From: Clostridia bacterium
GTDB taxonomy: Bacteria > Bacillota > Clostridia > Oscillospirales > Acutalibacteraceae
Reading direction: 5' to 3'
Assembly: GCA_017625435.1 (NCBI GenBank)
Contig: JAGAKX010000008.1
Span: 1 to 58,090 of the forward strand
Length of the DNA stretch: 58,090 bases
The translations under genes were made by a program, and so were the position numbers. Below the pieces are notes generated by a model. That model saw only the letters and a program-made list of their open reading frames with translations. It did not search any database and was not told the DNA's origin. This document shows positions 1 to 8,985 of this stretch, in pieces. Position 1 is the stretch's first letter; each line of letters starts with the position of its first letter.

Positions 1-109
1 ATGTTTTTTCTTAATGTTTGTTACACCTTCAGATAAAAGAAACAATCACATTAACAATATGCACAATTAACCGGTTGGTGAACTGTACCGTAACAAAGGA
101 GGCTTTTTA

Positions 110-841
110 ATGAGAAATTATAAGATTGAATTTGAAAACAGAGTTGCTTTTATAAAATCTGTTCTCTGTGAGAGCGGAGCAAAAGGCATTGTTTACGGCA
201 ACAGTGGGGGCAAGGATTCCGCTTTGGTCGGTATTCTCTGCAAAGCGGCTTGCGATAACACAGTGGGTATTATTTTGCCGTGTACCTCAAGGAGAAACTA
301 CGATGAAGATACAGCCGATGCCAAGGTGGTTGCCAAAAAATATAATATTGAAACCCGAACTGTTGATCTGACACCTGTAAAGGAATCAGAACTAAAAGCC
401 CTTGACGGCGTTGCTACCTTAAATGCGGCGGCACTTTCCAATATAGCACCGAGACTTCGTATGCTCACCTTGTATGCGATTGCCGCAGCGGAAAACCGAC
501 TGGTTGCCGGTACGGGCAATAGAAGTGAAGCTTATGTAGGTTATTTTACAAAATGGGGCGACGGTGCACATGACTTCAATCCTATCGTCGATCTGACCGT
601 TACCGAGATATATGAATTTTTGCATTATCTTGATGCACCGAAGTGTGTAATTGAAAAGGCACCGTCCGCAGCCCTTTTTGACGGGCAGACCGATGAAACG
701 GAAATGGGCGTAACATATGCCGAGCTTGACGCATATCTTTCCGGCAAGGCGATTGAGGAAGAGAAGAAAAAGATCATAGAGCGTATGCATAAGGCAAGTG
801 AACATAAAAGGATGGGAATTTCAGTTTATACATATAAATAA
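110..841 (+). CDS. nadE: NAD+ synthetase, ammonia-dependent type
   Basis: Makes NAD+ from deamido-NAD+, ATP and ammonia in the cytoplasm, the last step of NAD synthesis. The 243-residue protein has the PP-loop ATP motif SGGKDS at residues 32-37, the TGNRSE stretch that contacts ATP, and a C-terminal SAALFDGQTDETEMG segment typical of NadE. There is no nitrilase (glutaminase) domain, so ammonia or a partner amidotransferase must supply nitrogen. The start is ATG behind AAAGGAGG at 95-102. A terminator follows directly, so it appears to be the last gene of its transcript. The 109 bases upstream show no clear promoter. Confidence 0.93.
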   Translation: MRNYKIEFENRVAFIKSVLCESGAKGIVYGNSGGKDSALVGILCKAACDNTVGIILPCTSRRNYDEDTADAKVVAKKYNIETRTVDLTPVKESELKALDGVATLNAAALSNIAPRLRMLTLYAIAAAENRLVAGTGNRSEAYVGYFTKWGDGAHDFNPIVDLTVTEIYEFLHYLDAPKCVIEKAPSAALFDGQTDETEMGVTYAELDAYLSGKAIEEEKKKIIERMHKASEHKRMGISVYTYK

Positions 842-845
842 AACA

Positions 846-1172
846 TCAAAGCTCCCCATTTCGGCACAAAACCGATTCAGGGAGCTTTTTTTCGTTATTA
901 TTAACTTTTACCGCAGATACACTGCCCATTTCAGGCTTTTTCTCCATAAACCCATCAGAGATCTTGCCTTCATAGCTTTCCATATATGTTGCTGAACCGA
1001 GATAAGCAGAGATGTTAGTCCTCGGTATAATAACCCAATCAGAGTCAGGTTCTTTGTTTGCGATATAGTATTCGGCAAGAGTAATCATAAGCCTGTCAGC
1101 TTTAGCATCAGCACCGTAAGTCTTGATTTTTTGCAGTGTTTCATCGGACAGTACAACCGACTCAGTACGCAA
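846..1172 (-). CDS. Unrecognised gene fragment (hypothetical protein)
   Basis: A 108-residue reading frame that can start at TTG (1172). The same frame stays open for about 20 more codons upstream to near 1235, exactly where the opposite-strand recombinase stub begins. That suggests the 5' part was cut off by recombination rather than that TTG is the true start. I do not recognise the family. The middle (ADRLMITLAEYYI, then VIIPRTNISAYLGS) looks protein-like. The last 15 codons run through the nadE terminator, so the C-terminus may also be scrambled. It is either a decayed mobile-element gene or chance. Confidence 0.3.
   Translation of the reverse strand: MRTESVVLSDETLQKIKTYGADAKADRLMITLAEYYIANKEPDSDWVIIPRTNISAYLGSATYMESYEGKISDGFMEKKPEMGSVSAVKVNNNEKKLPESVLCRNGEL
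848..892 (+). terminator. Intrinsic terminator of nadE
   Basis: AAAGCTCCC (848-856) pairs with GGGAGCTTT (880-888) and runs into a T tract. It lies 7 bases after the nadE stop codon. Confidence 0.8.
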
Positions 1173-1201
1173 CGGACCGAGAACAAGAGCATCAGCAATA
1201 G

Positions 1202-1681
1202 CTGTATCAAAAAGCGGAGGAAAATCAGCTTGTTATGTCAAAAAGAAAGCTTGCATCACAAATGGACACTCTTGATGTAACGGATAGGCATTACGATAAA
1301 AAGTATCAGGATATGCAAAACAGACTTTATGATTTCTATGATGAGATAGAGGTTGTAGAAGAACAAATAACAGAATTGCAGTCCCATATAGCAAATATAA
1401 AAGAAGAAAAAATATTAGGTGAAAATGTCTATCTTTTTCTGCATTATTATGTTACAATGTATAAAAAGTTTACTGATGCTGAGAAAAAGAGGTTTCTTAA
1501 CACCTTTATTGAAAGCATTGAGATATTCAAAGAAGAAGAACAGCCTGACGGTAGACTGTTAAAGTGTATCAATTTCAAATTCCCCGTCTTTTATGACGGG
1601 GATGAGAATGTGACACATATCCGTTGGGACAGTGAAACAACAGTCGAGACGGTTGTGTTTCTTGAAAGAAACAAAAGTTGA
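1202..1681 (+). pseudogene. C-terminal remnant of a large serine recombinase
   Basis: The frame is open from 1202 with an internal ATG at 1235. It encodes only the tail of a large serine recombinase: the coiled coil with the hallmark LDVTDRHYDKKYQDMQNRL, the FLNTFIESIEIF helix, and the closing WDSETTVETVVFLER strand. The catalytic resolvase domain, the recombinase DNA-binding domain and the zinc ribbon are missing, so it cannot recombine DNA. A GGAGG 13 bases before ATG 1235 could allow translation of a 148-residue product. I read it as the scar of a lost element. It differs from both recombinases at the right end of the window. Confidence 0.75.
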
Positions 1682-1720
1682 GTAGTATTTAAATAAGGCT
1701 TTTTTTGAAGGAGAAACTTT

Positions 1721-2509
1721 ATGCTGACATGGCACTTTATTTCAAAAAAACATATTATTTCTTTTGCTTTGTTGTCGCTTCTTCCGTTGTTGTCAATCGG
1801 AGTCGGTATTTTTCTTGTTTCTAAGGGCGTTTTGTTTTCACCTTCAATTATGATAACACACATCGCAGTACCTGTTATAACAATACTTTTGTTTGCGCTT
1901 GTTATTTTCCTGCAGGACAGCCGTGCTTCAAAAATTACACTTTCTGTTATTCTGACTATAGTGTTTATTGCGGTTACGTTGTTTTTGTTGCTTATTATGC
2001 CCTTTGCCGCGATGGATGTGTACAAAAATGACGAGGTTTCAGTTTCTTATCAAGAAATATCAGATAGCTTTTCTGCAATGCCTGAGCTTGATGAACTCGG
2101 TGACTATAATGAGATTATACACTACGATTATTTTTCGGGGGCAATGATATTTTATGGCGATGCGGATACTTTAACGGTGCATTACTCTCCCGAAGAATAT
2201 GAAGCTCAAAAAGCTGAAACAATAAATAAATATGTTGTTTATGATTACAGAAATAAAATTTTCTTTAATAAGGAATACTGTGATTCAACTGCAGAAATTG
2301 ACGGATACAGCTTTTCTGTAGTATCCTGTAATAATCAATGGGGATATGAATTGCAGCTTCCGAAAAAAATGATGTTTATTGCTACCAATGATGAAAAGAA
2401 GACAATTTCATATACGGCTTACCAGGACAATGATCTTGATTATATTGACAATCTTGAGGAATTTTTGTTAAAAAACTGCGGATGGAAATATATAATAAAA
2501 CAAAACTGA
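1721..2509 (+). CDS. Membrane-anchored protein of unknown function
   Basis: A 262-residue protein behind a good ribosome site (GAAGGAG, 1709-1715). The N-terminal third has three hydrophobic segments (about residues 11-35, 45-65 and 70-96). The remaining 165 residues are polar, rich in Asp, Glu and Tyr, and probably face outward. I recognise no family and see no catalytic motif. It ends 12 bases before the phosphoesterase gene, so the two are probably co-transcribed. A domain at the cell surface is inferred only from the hydrophobicity pattern. Confidence 0.7.
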   Translation: MLTWHFISKKHIISFALLSLLPLLSIGVGIFLVSKGVLFSPSIMITHIAVPVITILLFALVIFLQDSRASKITLSVILTIVFIAVTLFLLLIMPFAAMDVYKNDEVSVSYQEISDSFSAMPELDELGDYNEIIHYDYFSGAMIFYGDADTLTVHYSPEEYEAQKAETINKYVVYDYRNKIFFNKEYCDSTAEIDGYSFSVVSCNNQWGYELQLPKKMMFIATNDEKKTISYTAYQDNDLDYIDNLEEFLLKNCGWKYIIKQN

Positions 2510-2521
2510 AAGAGGTAAATA

Positions 2522-3841
2522 ATGAAAAATAATAATTTGATTTCACAAATAGCATATAAGGCTCTTACAAATGTATGGGGAGCGGCATTTCTGGCCTCCG
2601 GTGTAACAAGCGGCTTCAAGGGTAAAAAGACAATTGTTCCCGATGATTTTACTCCCGTGCTTCGTTTTGCAGTCTGCTCAGACATCCATTTAGACGGAGA
2701 GGAAGGACAGACTTCTGCCGTACGCTTCGGTCAGCTTTTTGACGATATGTATACATATTCCGAATCCTGCGCTTACAATAAATTTGATGCAATGATGGTT
2801 GCAGGTGATTTTTCGGGGGGCGGTGCAGAAAAGCAGTATGTTATGTATAAAAAAATAACGGAAGAAAAGCTTCGTCCCGAAACAAAGCTTCTTACGGTTA
2901 TAGGAAATCACGAATTTATTGATTACCGTGATGTTGATGCAACAGTTGGTTATACTGTATATAAAAAATATATAAGCGAAGAAATGGATACGGACGTTGT
3001 AATAAACGGTTATCATTTTATAGGCGTAGCTTATGATGACAACGGAAAAACCTTTAAAACCAAGCTTTCCTGGCTTAAAGAAAGACTTGATAAGGCAACT
3101 GCGGAAAACCCCGAAATGCCTGTTTTTGTATATCAGCATCCCCATCCCTTCCTTACTGTATACGGCAGTGTGAACTGGGGTGATACAGATCTTCGCAAGG
3201 TGCTGAATAAATATCCTCAGGTTATAGATTTCTCGGGACATTCGCATTACTGTCCTGCTGATCCCCGTTCCGTATGGCAGGGGGCTTTTACGGCTGTAGG
3301 CTGCGGTTCTCTTGCCGCATTGATGGGAAACCTCAACTATATTGAAGGCGATAAGGATGCTCCCGGTAAATCGGGCTCTGCCTGGGTTGTAGAGGCTGAC
3401 AGCAAGGGTAATGTGCTTATGAAGCTTTACGATATTGAAAACCGTCAGTTCTTCCCCGGTGTGCAGTATTTCTTTACCGGTCTTCATAAGAAAAACAAGA
3501 GAACATATAACTGGCACAAGCTCAAATCGCTTGATACCGCGCCCGTATTCTCTTCTGAGGCAAAGGTTAATGGGGCAGTAAATGAAGAAGGGGAGACGGT
3601 TATTTCTTTCCCCAATGCAAAGGGCTTTTATCCTGCAGAGAATTATAAAATCACAGTAATTAATAAGGATAAAAAATGTGTGTTTGCAAGGACAGTTATT
3701 TCGGATTACGTAAGAGCAAATGAAAATGATGTAAATGTAAATTCCGGAAAACTCAACGGTGGTGAGTATACCGTGAAAATCACAGCTTACAGCCCCTATG
3801 CTAAAAAGGGCGGAAAGCTCACAGGAAAGATTTCTGTATAA
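2522..3841 (+). CDS. Calcineurin-like metallophosphoesterase
   Basis: A 439-residue protein with the ordered metal-binding motifs of the family: SDIH near residue 58, AGDF near 95, GNHE near 128, YQHPHP near 205 and SGHSHY near 240. This set coordinates two metal ions that activate water to hydrolyse phosphoester bonds. The substrate cannot be read from sequence. The C-terminal 130 residues look like a beta-sandwich, as in related large phosphoesterases. There is no clear signal peptide, although the first 30 residues are mildly hydrophobic. It sits between the membrane protein and the NimA-like gene with 12-base gaps, so it is probably in one operon with them. Confidence 0.88.
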   Translation: MKNNNLISQIAYKALTNVWGAAFLASGVTSGFKGKKTIVPDDFTPVLRFAVCSDIHLDGEEGQTSAVRFGQLFDDMYTYSESCAYNKFDAMMVAGDFSGGGAEKQYVMYKKITEEKLRPETKLLTVIGNHEFIDYRDVDATVGYTVYKKYISEEMDTDVVINGYHFIGVAYDDNGKTFKTKLSWLKERLDKATAENPEMPVFVYQHPHPFLTVYGSVNWGDTDLRKVLNKYPQVIDFSGHSHYCPADPRSVWQGAFTAVGCGSLAALMGNLNYIEGDKDAPGKSGSAWVVEADSKGNVLMKLYDIENRQFFPGVQYFFTGLHKKNKRTYNWHKLKSLDTAPVFSSEAKVNGAVNEEGETVISFPNAKGFYPAENYKITVINKDKKCVFARTVISDYVRANENDVNVNSGKLNGGEYTVKITAYSPYAKKGGKLTGKISV

Positions 3842-3853
3842 AGGAGAAATAAA

Positions 3854-4342
3854 ATGAACGGAATGACAAGAAGAGAACGTCAGGTTACCGACCTTGATGA
3901 AATTAAAAAGATTCTCGATAAATCGAAGGTTCTGCACTTAGGTCTTGTTGACGGAGACGAGCCTTATGTTGTGCCTATGAACTACGGCTATGAATTTCAG
4001 GATGAAAAATTAGTTTTTTATCTTCACGGTGCAAGACAAGGCAGAAAGCTTGATGTTATAAGGGCAAATCCCAAAGCATTTGCAGAGCTTGAATGTGATA
4101 TTGTGCCCTTTGAGGGTGAGGTTGCCTGCAAGTACGGTATTACCTATGCTTCCGTTATGGCAAGAGGCAAGGCTGTAATTGTTGAGGATGTAGAAGAAAA
4201 AATGCACGCCCTTACGGTGCTTATGAAAACACAGACGGGTAAGGACTTCGAATTCAACGAGAAGCTCGTAAGCGTTGTTAGCGTAATAAAAATCGATGTC
4301 GAAGAATTCACCGCAAAGCACCGCCCCGGTCCCAAAAAGTAA
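3854..4342 (+). CDS. NimA-like FMN-binding flavoprotein (pyridoxamine 5'-phosphate oxidase fold)
   Basis: A 162-residue protein beginning with the family signature MTRRERQV, followed by the flavin-binding barrel (LHLGLVDGDEPYVVPMNYGY, then YLHGARQGRKLDVIRANP). Family members bind FMN or haem-type cofactors. Some reduce 5-nitroimidazoles, but most are of unknown physiological role, so resistance should not be assumed. The ribosome site AAAGGAGA sits 7 bases upstream, 12 bases after the phosphoesterase stop codon. A strong terminator follows, closing a three-gene operon (1721-4342). Confidence 0.85.
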   Translation: MNGMTRRERQVTDLDEIKKILDKSKVLHLGLVDGDEPYVVPMNYGYEFQDEKLVFYLHGARQGRKLDVIRANPKAFAELECDIVPFEGEVACKYGITYASVMARGKAVIVEDVEEKMHALTVLMKTQTGKDFEFNEKLVSVVSVIKIDVEEFTAKHRPGPKK

Positions 4343-4355
4343 AATAAACAGTAAA

Positions 4356-4398
4356 GGCATAAGACAGATTTTTTCAGTCTTATGCCCTTTGATATTTT
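4356..4398 (+). terminator. Intrinsic terminator between the nim-like gene and spoIVA
   Basis: A perfect 10-bp stem, GGCATAAGAC (4356-4365) with GTCTTATGCC (4377-4386), followed by a T-rich stretch. It separates the vegetative-looking operon from spoIVA. Confidence 0.8.
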
Positions 4399-4487
4399 AT
4401 ACGGAAAATATAATAACTCTTTGCAGTAATAATCCCTGTCCTGCCGTCATAAAATTTACCGATAAAGAAAAATTCGGAGGAATTGTT

Positions 4488-5966
4488 ATGGCGAGTACAA
4501 ATATCTATAAAGACATTGCTGAGCGTACGGGAGGGGATATTTACATAGGGGTTGTGGGTCCCGTGAGAACGGGAAAATCCACATTCATTAAGAAATTCTG
4601 CGAGCTTATGGTAATTCCCAATGCGCCCCACGATTTTTCAAGGGAGAGAATGATAGACGAATTGCCTCAGTCGGCGGCAGGCAGAACAATAATGACAACG
4701 GAGCCGAAATTCGTACCCGAAAGGGGCGTGAGAATTTCCGTTGATAATAATATTGAAATGAACGTCCGTCTTGTAGACTGTGTGGGTTATATTGTGCCCT
4801 CTTCTCTCGGCTATATTGAAAATGAAGAGCCGAGAATGGTAAAAACCCCGTGGTTTGAGGATGAAATTCCTTTTAATATGGCGGCAGAAATCGGCACAAA
4901 AAAGGTAATATCCGAGCACGCAACAATAGGTCTTGTTATCACCACCGATGCCAGTATCAGCGACATTCCCCGTGAAGAATATGAAGAGGCAGAGGAAAGA
5001 GTAATAAACGAATTGAAGGAGCTCAATAAGCCCTTCGTTGTGCTTCTTAACTGTATGTATCCGAAAAGTGCATCAGCAGGTATTATTGCAGGGGAGCTTT
5101 CCGAAAAATATGATGTGCCTGTGCTCCCCGTGAACTGTCTTAATCTTACGGAAGAGGAAATGAATGACATTCTTACTCAGGTGCTTTATGAGTTTCCTTT
5201 AAGAAAAATCGTCGTAAATATGCCCTCGTGGCTTAAAGGCTGTGACAAGGATAGTGAGCTTCATGAAAGGCTTAACGACTGCTTCAGAAAAGCAGGGAAT
5301 TCCGTTACAAGAATTTCGGACCTTCAGCGTTTTACCGAAAGCCTTTTGTCTGAAAAGCTCTTCTCAAAGGCTGTTACTGAGGGTGTAGAACTCGGCGTCG
5401 GCTGTGCTTATATTGATGCCGGTCTTGACAACACTTATTTTTACAATATTCTTTCGGGAATTACGGGTGAGGAAATAAAGAATGATGCAGACCTTATTGA
5501 CATTCTTAAAGATTTCTCTGTTATAAAGAAAAAGTATGAAAAAATTGCCGCCGCCCTCGAACAGGTGGATTCCACAGGCTACGGAATAGTGATGCCCTCT
5601 ATTGATGAATTAAGTCTTGAAGAGCCCGAAATAATGAGACAGGGAAGCCGTTACGGTGTAAGGTTAAAAGCTAGTGCTCCCTCCATTCATCTTATGAAAG
5701 CCGATATTAAAACCGAGGTTGCTCCCATTGTGGGAAGCGAGAAGCAGAGCGAGGATCTTATAAAATATCTCCTTGACGGCTTTGAAGATGATCCCTCAAA
5801 GATATGGGAATCCAATATTTTCGGAAAATCACTTGATGAATTGGTAAATGAAGGACTTAAAACTAAGCTTATGCATATGCCTAATGAAGCAAGAATGAAA
5901 CTACAGCAGACTCTTGAAAGAGTGATAAATGAAGGCTGTAACGGTCTTATCTGTATCATTGTTTAA
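4488..5966 (+). CDS. spoIVA: Stage IV sporulation protein A, spore-coat morphogenetic ATPase
   Basis: Builds the basement layer of the spore coat around the forespore by ATP-driven self-assembly. The protein opens with NIYKDIAERTGGDIYIGVVG and the P-loop GPVRTGKST, followed by DCVGY and a TTDASI switch-like segment. The C-terminus ends in a short hydrophobic GLICIIV tail, as in known SpoIVA. I chose ATG 4488, behind CGGAGG at 4475-4480, which gives 492 residues, the usual family length. The frame is open upstream to 4296 but that part crosses the terminator. Expected sigma-E control could not be confirmed, because no convincing promoter is visible in 4399-4475. Confidence 0.95.
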   Translation: MASTNIYKDIAERTGGDIYIGVVGPVRTGKSTFIKKFCELMVIPNAPHDFSRERMIDELPQSAAGRTIMTTEPKFVPERGVRISVDNNIEMNVRLVDCVGYIVPSSLGYIENEEPRMVKTPWFEDEIPFNMAAEIGTKKVISEHATIGLVITTDASISDIPREEYEEAEERVINELKELNKPFVVLLNCMYPKSASAGIIAGELSEKYDVPVLPVNCLNLTEEEMNDILTQVLYEFPLRKIVVNMPSWLKGCDKDSELHERLNDCFRKAGNSVTRISDLQRFTESLLSEKLFSKAVTEGVELGVGCAYIDAGLDNTYFYNILSGITGEEIKNDADLIDILKDFSVIKKKYEKIAAALEQVDSTGYGIVMPSIDELSLEEPEIMRQGSRYGVRLKASAPSIHLMKADIKTEVAPIVGSEKQSEDLIKYLLDGFEDDPSKIWESNIFGKSLDELVNEGLKTKLMHMPNEARMKLQQTLERVINEGCNGLICIIV

Positions 5967-5985
5967 CACTTGTCAGCATAAAAAT

Positions 5986-6014
5986 TGCCGTCATCAGCGA
6001 TGACGGCATTAAGT
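5986..6014. terminator. Bidirectional terminator between spoIVA and rnhA
   Basis: TGCCGTCATC (5986-5995) and GATGACGGCA (5999-6008) form a perfect 10-bp stem with a 3-base loop. A-rich sequence lies on the left and T-rich on the right. It sits between two convergent genes. Confidence 0.75.
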
Positions 6015-6452
6015 TTACTGCAGTTTTTTGTATTCTTCCACGGCGATTCTGTCACATTCCTCGTTATACGGGTGACCTGCGTGTCCCTTTATCCATTGAA
6101 AAGTAACAGAGTGCTTTTCCAAAAGTGCATCAAGTTCCTTCCATAATTCAGGGTTCAGAACGGGCTTTCCGTCAGATTTTTTCCAGTTTTTTGCTTTCCA
6201 GGATTTAAGCCAGTTCTGATTTATTGCATCACAGACATATTTTGAGTCGGAAACCACAGTTACCTCACAGCATCTTGTAAGAGCCTTAAGACCTTGTATA
6301 ACTGCACTTAACTCCATTCTGTTGTTGGTGGTGTTTTTCTCGGAGCCTGAAATTGTTTTTTTGTGGGGTCCGAATGTGAGTATTGCGCAGTAGCCCCCGG
6401 GACCGGGATTTCCCGAGCAGGCACCGTCTGTGTAAAGCGTTACTTTGTCCAT
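6015..6452 (-). CDS. rnhA: Ribonuclease HI
   Basis: Cuts the RNA strand of RNA-DNA hybrids such as R-loops and primer remnants. The 145-residue protein carries the four metal-binding acidic residues of the fold: D9 (YTDGACSGNPGPGG), E47 (NNRMELSAV), D69 (VVSDSKYV) and D134 (EECDRIA). H-rich IKGHAGHPYNEECD is the usual catalytic-histidine loop. There is no N-terminal hybrid-binding domain. It is convergent with spoIVA and divergent from the nucleotidyltransferase gene, so it is probably transcribed alone. Confidence 0.95.
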   Translation of the reverse strand: MDKVTLYTDGACSGNPGPGGYCAILTFGPHKKTISGSEKNTTNNRMELSAVIQGLKALTRCCEVTVVSDSKYVCDAINQNWLKSWKAKNWKKSDGKPVLNPELWKELDALLEKHSVTFQWIKGHAGHPYNEECDRIAVEEYKKLQ

Positions 6453-6580
6453 TGAAAATTACTCCGATAATTGTTTTTGGATATTTTAACATTTCATTGA
6501 AAATATTGCAATATTCAGTGACTATTTTAAGCAGGATTTGTAAATAATATTTCCGAAAATCATTGAAAGGGTGTCCGGAA

Positions 6581-8902
6581 TTGAAAGCAGTAATTTTATG
6601 CGGCGGCAGGGGAAGCAGGATGAATCCCATTACTGAGAATACCCCCAAGGCACTTCTCAGAATACTTAACAGGCCCGTGATTGATTCGGTTATAGAGAAA
6701 ATTGTAAAAAGCGGTATTACGGAGATTTATCTGTCCCTCGGGTATATGGCAAATGAAATCGCAGAGCATTGCGGGAAAAAGGACTACGGTGCAGAAATTA
6801 TCTTCTGTCCTGAAAATAAGCCTCTCGGTACTGCGGGAGGCGTTAAAAACTGTTTAGAAAACAGCGATGAGGATATTCTTGTTGTAAACGGTGAGAGTGT
6901 TTTTGATATCGATTTGCAGGGACTATTTGACTTTCATTACGCTACCGATTCCGATTTCACCGTATGCGGTATCGCGACAGAGGAACCGAGAAATTATACT
7001 GTGATTTCCTGTGATGATGACAGCAGTATTAAGTCTTTTGCAGACAATCCTACTTGGGAGCAAACGGACGGAAATCTTATCAATACGGGAATATACGTGC
7101 TTAAAGGTGATGTGCTTGCAAAGATTCCCCGTAACACGGAATATGATTTTTCCGAAAATCTTTTCCCTGAAATTTTTTCAGACAATCTCAGATTTATGTG
7201 TTATAAAGCGGAAGGCTTATGTTGCAGTATAAATGATTTTGCCGCTTACAGAAAAATAACCGAAAAAATTCTTGATTCCGGGTGCAGGAATTTTGGCTTT
7301 GAGGGTACTTTTTACGGAAAGGATACCGTTCTTGAAAATGATGTTATACTAAGAGCTCCCTGCCTTGTAGGCAAAAATACAATTATCGGTGAGTCTTCGG
7401 TTATAGGTCCTTTCTGTGTCATCGGAAATAACTGCAAAATTTCGGAAAACTGTGTGATTTCGGGAACGATTATGGGTGAAAACTGTAAAACGGGCAGTAA
7501 TGCAGAGCTTACGGGCTGTATTACAGATGACTGTGTTGCAGTTGATGACAACTGCCTTGCTGAAGAAGGCTGTGTTATAGGCTTTAACAGCAGGGTAGGA
7601 AGATTCAGCCGTATTCTCAGCGGTAATAAAATCTGGCCGGGCAGAAGGGTTGCTCCCGAGACTGTTGTATCACGGGATATGCATTATGAAAATCCCGAAA
7701 GAATTGAATTTGATATTTTCGGTCTGTCGGGCAAGGCAAATTCTCAGATAGGACTTGACAATATTGTTTTGCTTGGGCAGGCGATAGCAAGCACTCCCGG
7801 GATAGAAAGAATCGGCGTCGGAAGCGATGAATCATATCTTTCCGAAAACTTCAGGGCAGTTCTCATTAGCGGAATGAGAGCGAGCGGAGCTGTTTGTTAT
7901 GATTTTGGCGAAATGTTCAGAGCTCAGGGGTATTTTTATTCCGCATACTGCAATCTTGATTTTTTTGTTTACGTAGACTCCTCGGGAGATATCGTATCTT
8001 TTTCGTTTTTCGGAAAAAACGGCTTACCTGTTAATTCAAAAGCAGCAGTAACTATAAACAATAACTGCAAATTTTCAGCGTTTTCATTCTCCGAGCCCTC
8101 GGAGTATAAAGAAGTTTTCAATATGAAGCTTTTCAGCGTGGTTTATAAGTCATTTTTTAAGAAGCTTTGTCCTTTGCCGCTCAAAAAACTCAGAGTAGCG
8201 GTAGAAACAGAAAACTCTGTAATATCTTCGCTTGCAGGAGAATTGTTTGATAAAAGCGAAATTGTCGGCAGCGGAAAACGCAGTATTCAGATTCTGATAA
8301 ACAATACCGGCGGGGAACTGTTTGTTGTTGAAAACGGTACGGTCTTTTCGGGTGAAAGAATTCTGTCATTATTGTGTGAGCTTGAAAACGCTGACGGTAA
8401 TGATGTTATTGTTCCTGAGGATGCTCCGAGCTTTGTTGAAGAAAATTCAGAAAAATACAGCGGAAATGTTTTCCGTGTTTATGAAAACAGTACTGAGAAC
8501 TTTAATTTCAGCGACCGTTTTGTACTCAAATCCGTATGGACCTTTGATATGTTTCTTATGGCAGCCAAGCTTCTGAATGTGTTGGAGGAAGCTGATATCA
8601 GTCTTTCCGAGCTTTTTGACAGCTACAGAAATTTTGCATTAAAGAAAACGGTTATGGATATTGATTGTGATTCTTCGGGCATAAAAAATCTGATTCTCTC
8701 CTGCGGAGCCGACAGGAAAACGGGTGAAATTTATTATATTTTTGACGGAAAACCCGGAAAGGTTCGTCTCAGACAACTGGGAAATTCAAGAAAAATCAGA
8801 ATCCTTGCTGAGGCACGGGATATGGAAACTGCAAAAGAGCTTTCGGTTTTTGTAACTAAAAAAATTAAAGATGCCAATATTGACAAAGATATGCAAAAGT
8901 AG
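6581..8902 (+). CDS. Sugar-phosphate nucleotidyltransferase fused to a degenerate phosphomannomutase-like domain
   Basis: A 773-residue three-part protein. Residues 1-235 form a nucleotidyltransferase domain with LCGGRGSRMNP and PKALL, which would couple a sugar 1-phosphate to an NTP. Residues 255-350 are hexapeptide repeats (left-handed beta-helix). The rest follows the phosphoglucomutase/phosphomannomutase fold, but where TASHNP should stand there is DSSGDIVSFSF (about 466-476), and the metal loop DGDADR is replaced by NNTGGELFVVENG. The mutase part is therefore probably inactive and may be structural or regulatory. I chose TTG 6581 behind AAAGGGTG. It could act in cell-wall or exopolysaccharide precursor supply, but the sugar is unknown. 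Confidence 0.82.
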   Translation: MKAVILCGGRGSRMNPITENTPKALLRILNRPVIDSVIEKIVKSGITEIYLSLGYMANEIAEHCGKKDYGAEIIFCPENKPLGTAGGVKNCLENSDEDILVVNGESVFDIDLQGLFDFHYATDSDFTVCGIATEEPRNYTVISCDDDSSIKSFADNPTWEQTDGNLINTGIYVLKGDVLAKIPRNTEYDFSENLFPEIFSDNLRFMCYKAEGLCCSINDFAAYRKITEKILDSGCRNFGFEGTFYGKDTVLENDVILRAPCLVGKNTIIGESSVIGPFCVIGNNCKISENCVISGTIMGENCKTGSNAELTGCITDDCVAVDDNCLAEEGCVIGFNSRVGRFSRILSGNKIWPGRRVAPETVVSRDMHYENPERIEFDIFGLSGKANSQIGLDNIVLLGQAIASTPGIERIGVGSDESYLSENFRAVLISGMRASGAVCYDFGEMFRAQGYFYSAYCNLDFFVYVDSSGDIVSFSFFGKNGLPVNSKAAVTINNNCKFSAFSFSEPSEYKEVFNMKLFSVVYKSFFKKLCPLPLKKLRVAVETENSVISSLAGELFDKSEIVGSGKRSIQILINNTGGELFVVENGTVFSGERILSLLCELENADGNDVIVPEDAPSFVEENSEKYSGNVFRVYENSTENFNFSDRFVLKSVWTFDMFLMAAKLLNVLEEADISLSELFDSYRNFALKKTVMDIDCDSSGIKNLILSCGADRKTGEIYYIFDGKPGKVRLRQLGNSRKIRILAEARDMETAKELSVFVTKKIKDANIDKDMQK

Positions 8903-8985
8903 TAATATAAAGTGATTATATATATTTAAATATTATAAGTTTCCGGCAGTACGTCCGGATTTACATAAATCTAAAAGGAGTTAAT

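Noticed and set aside
2690..3937. A 415-codon open frame on the minus strand
   Set aside because: It is antisense to the metallophosphoesterase, whose motifs are complete. The minus-strand translation is Cys/Phe/Ile-rich with no family features.
4446..4487. GTCATAAA as a sigma-E -35 element for spoIVA
   Set aside because: The matching -10 would fall on the ribosome site and no CATA-type -10 is there.
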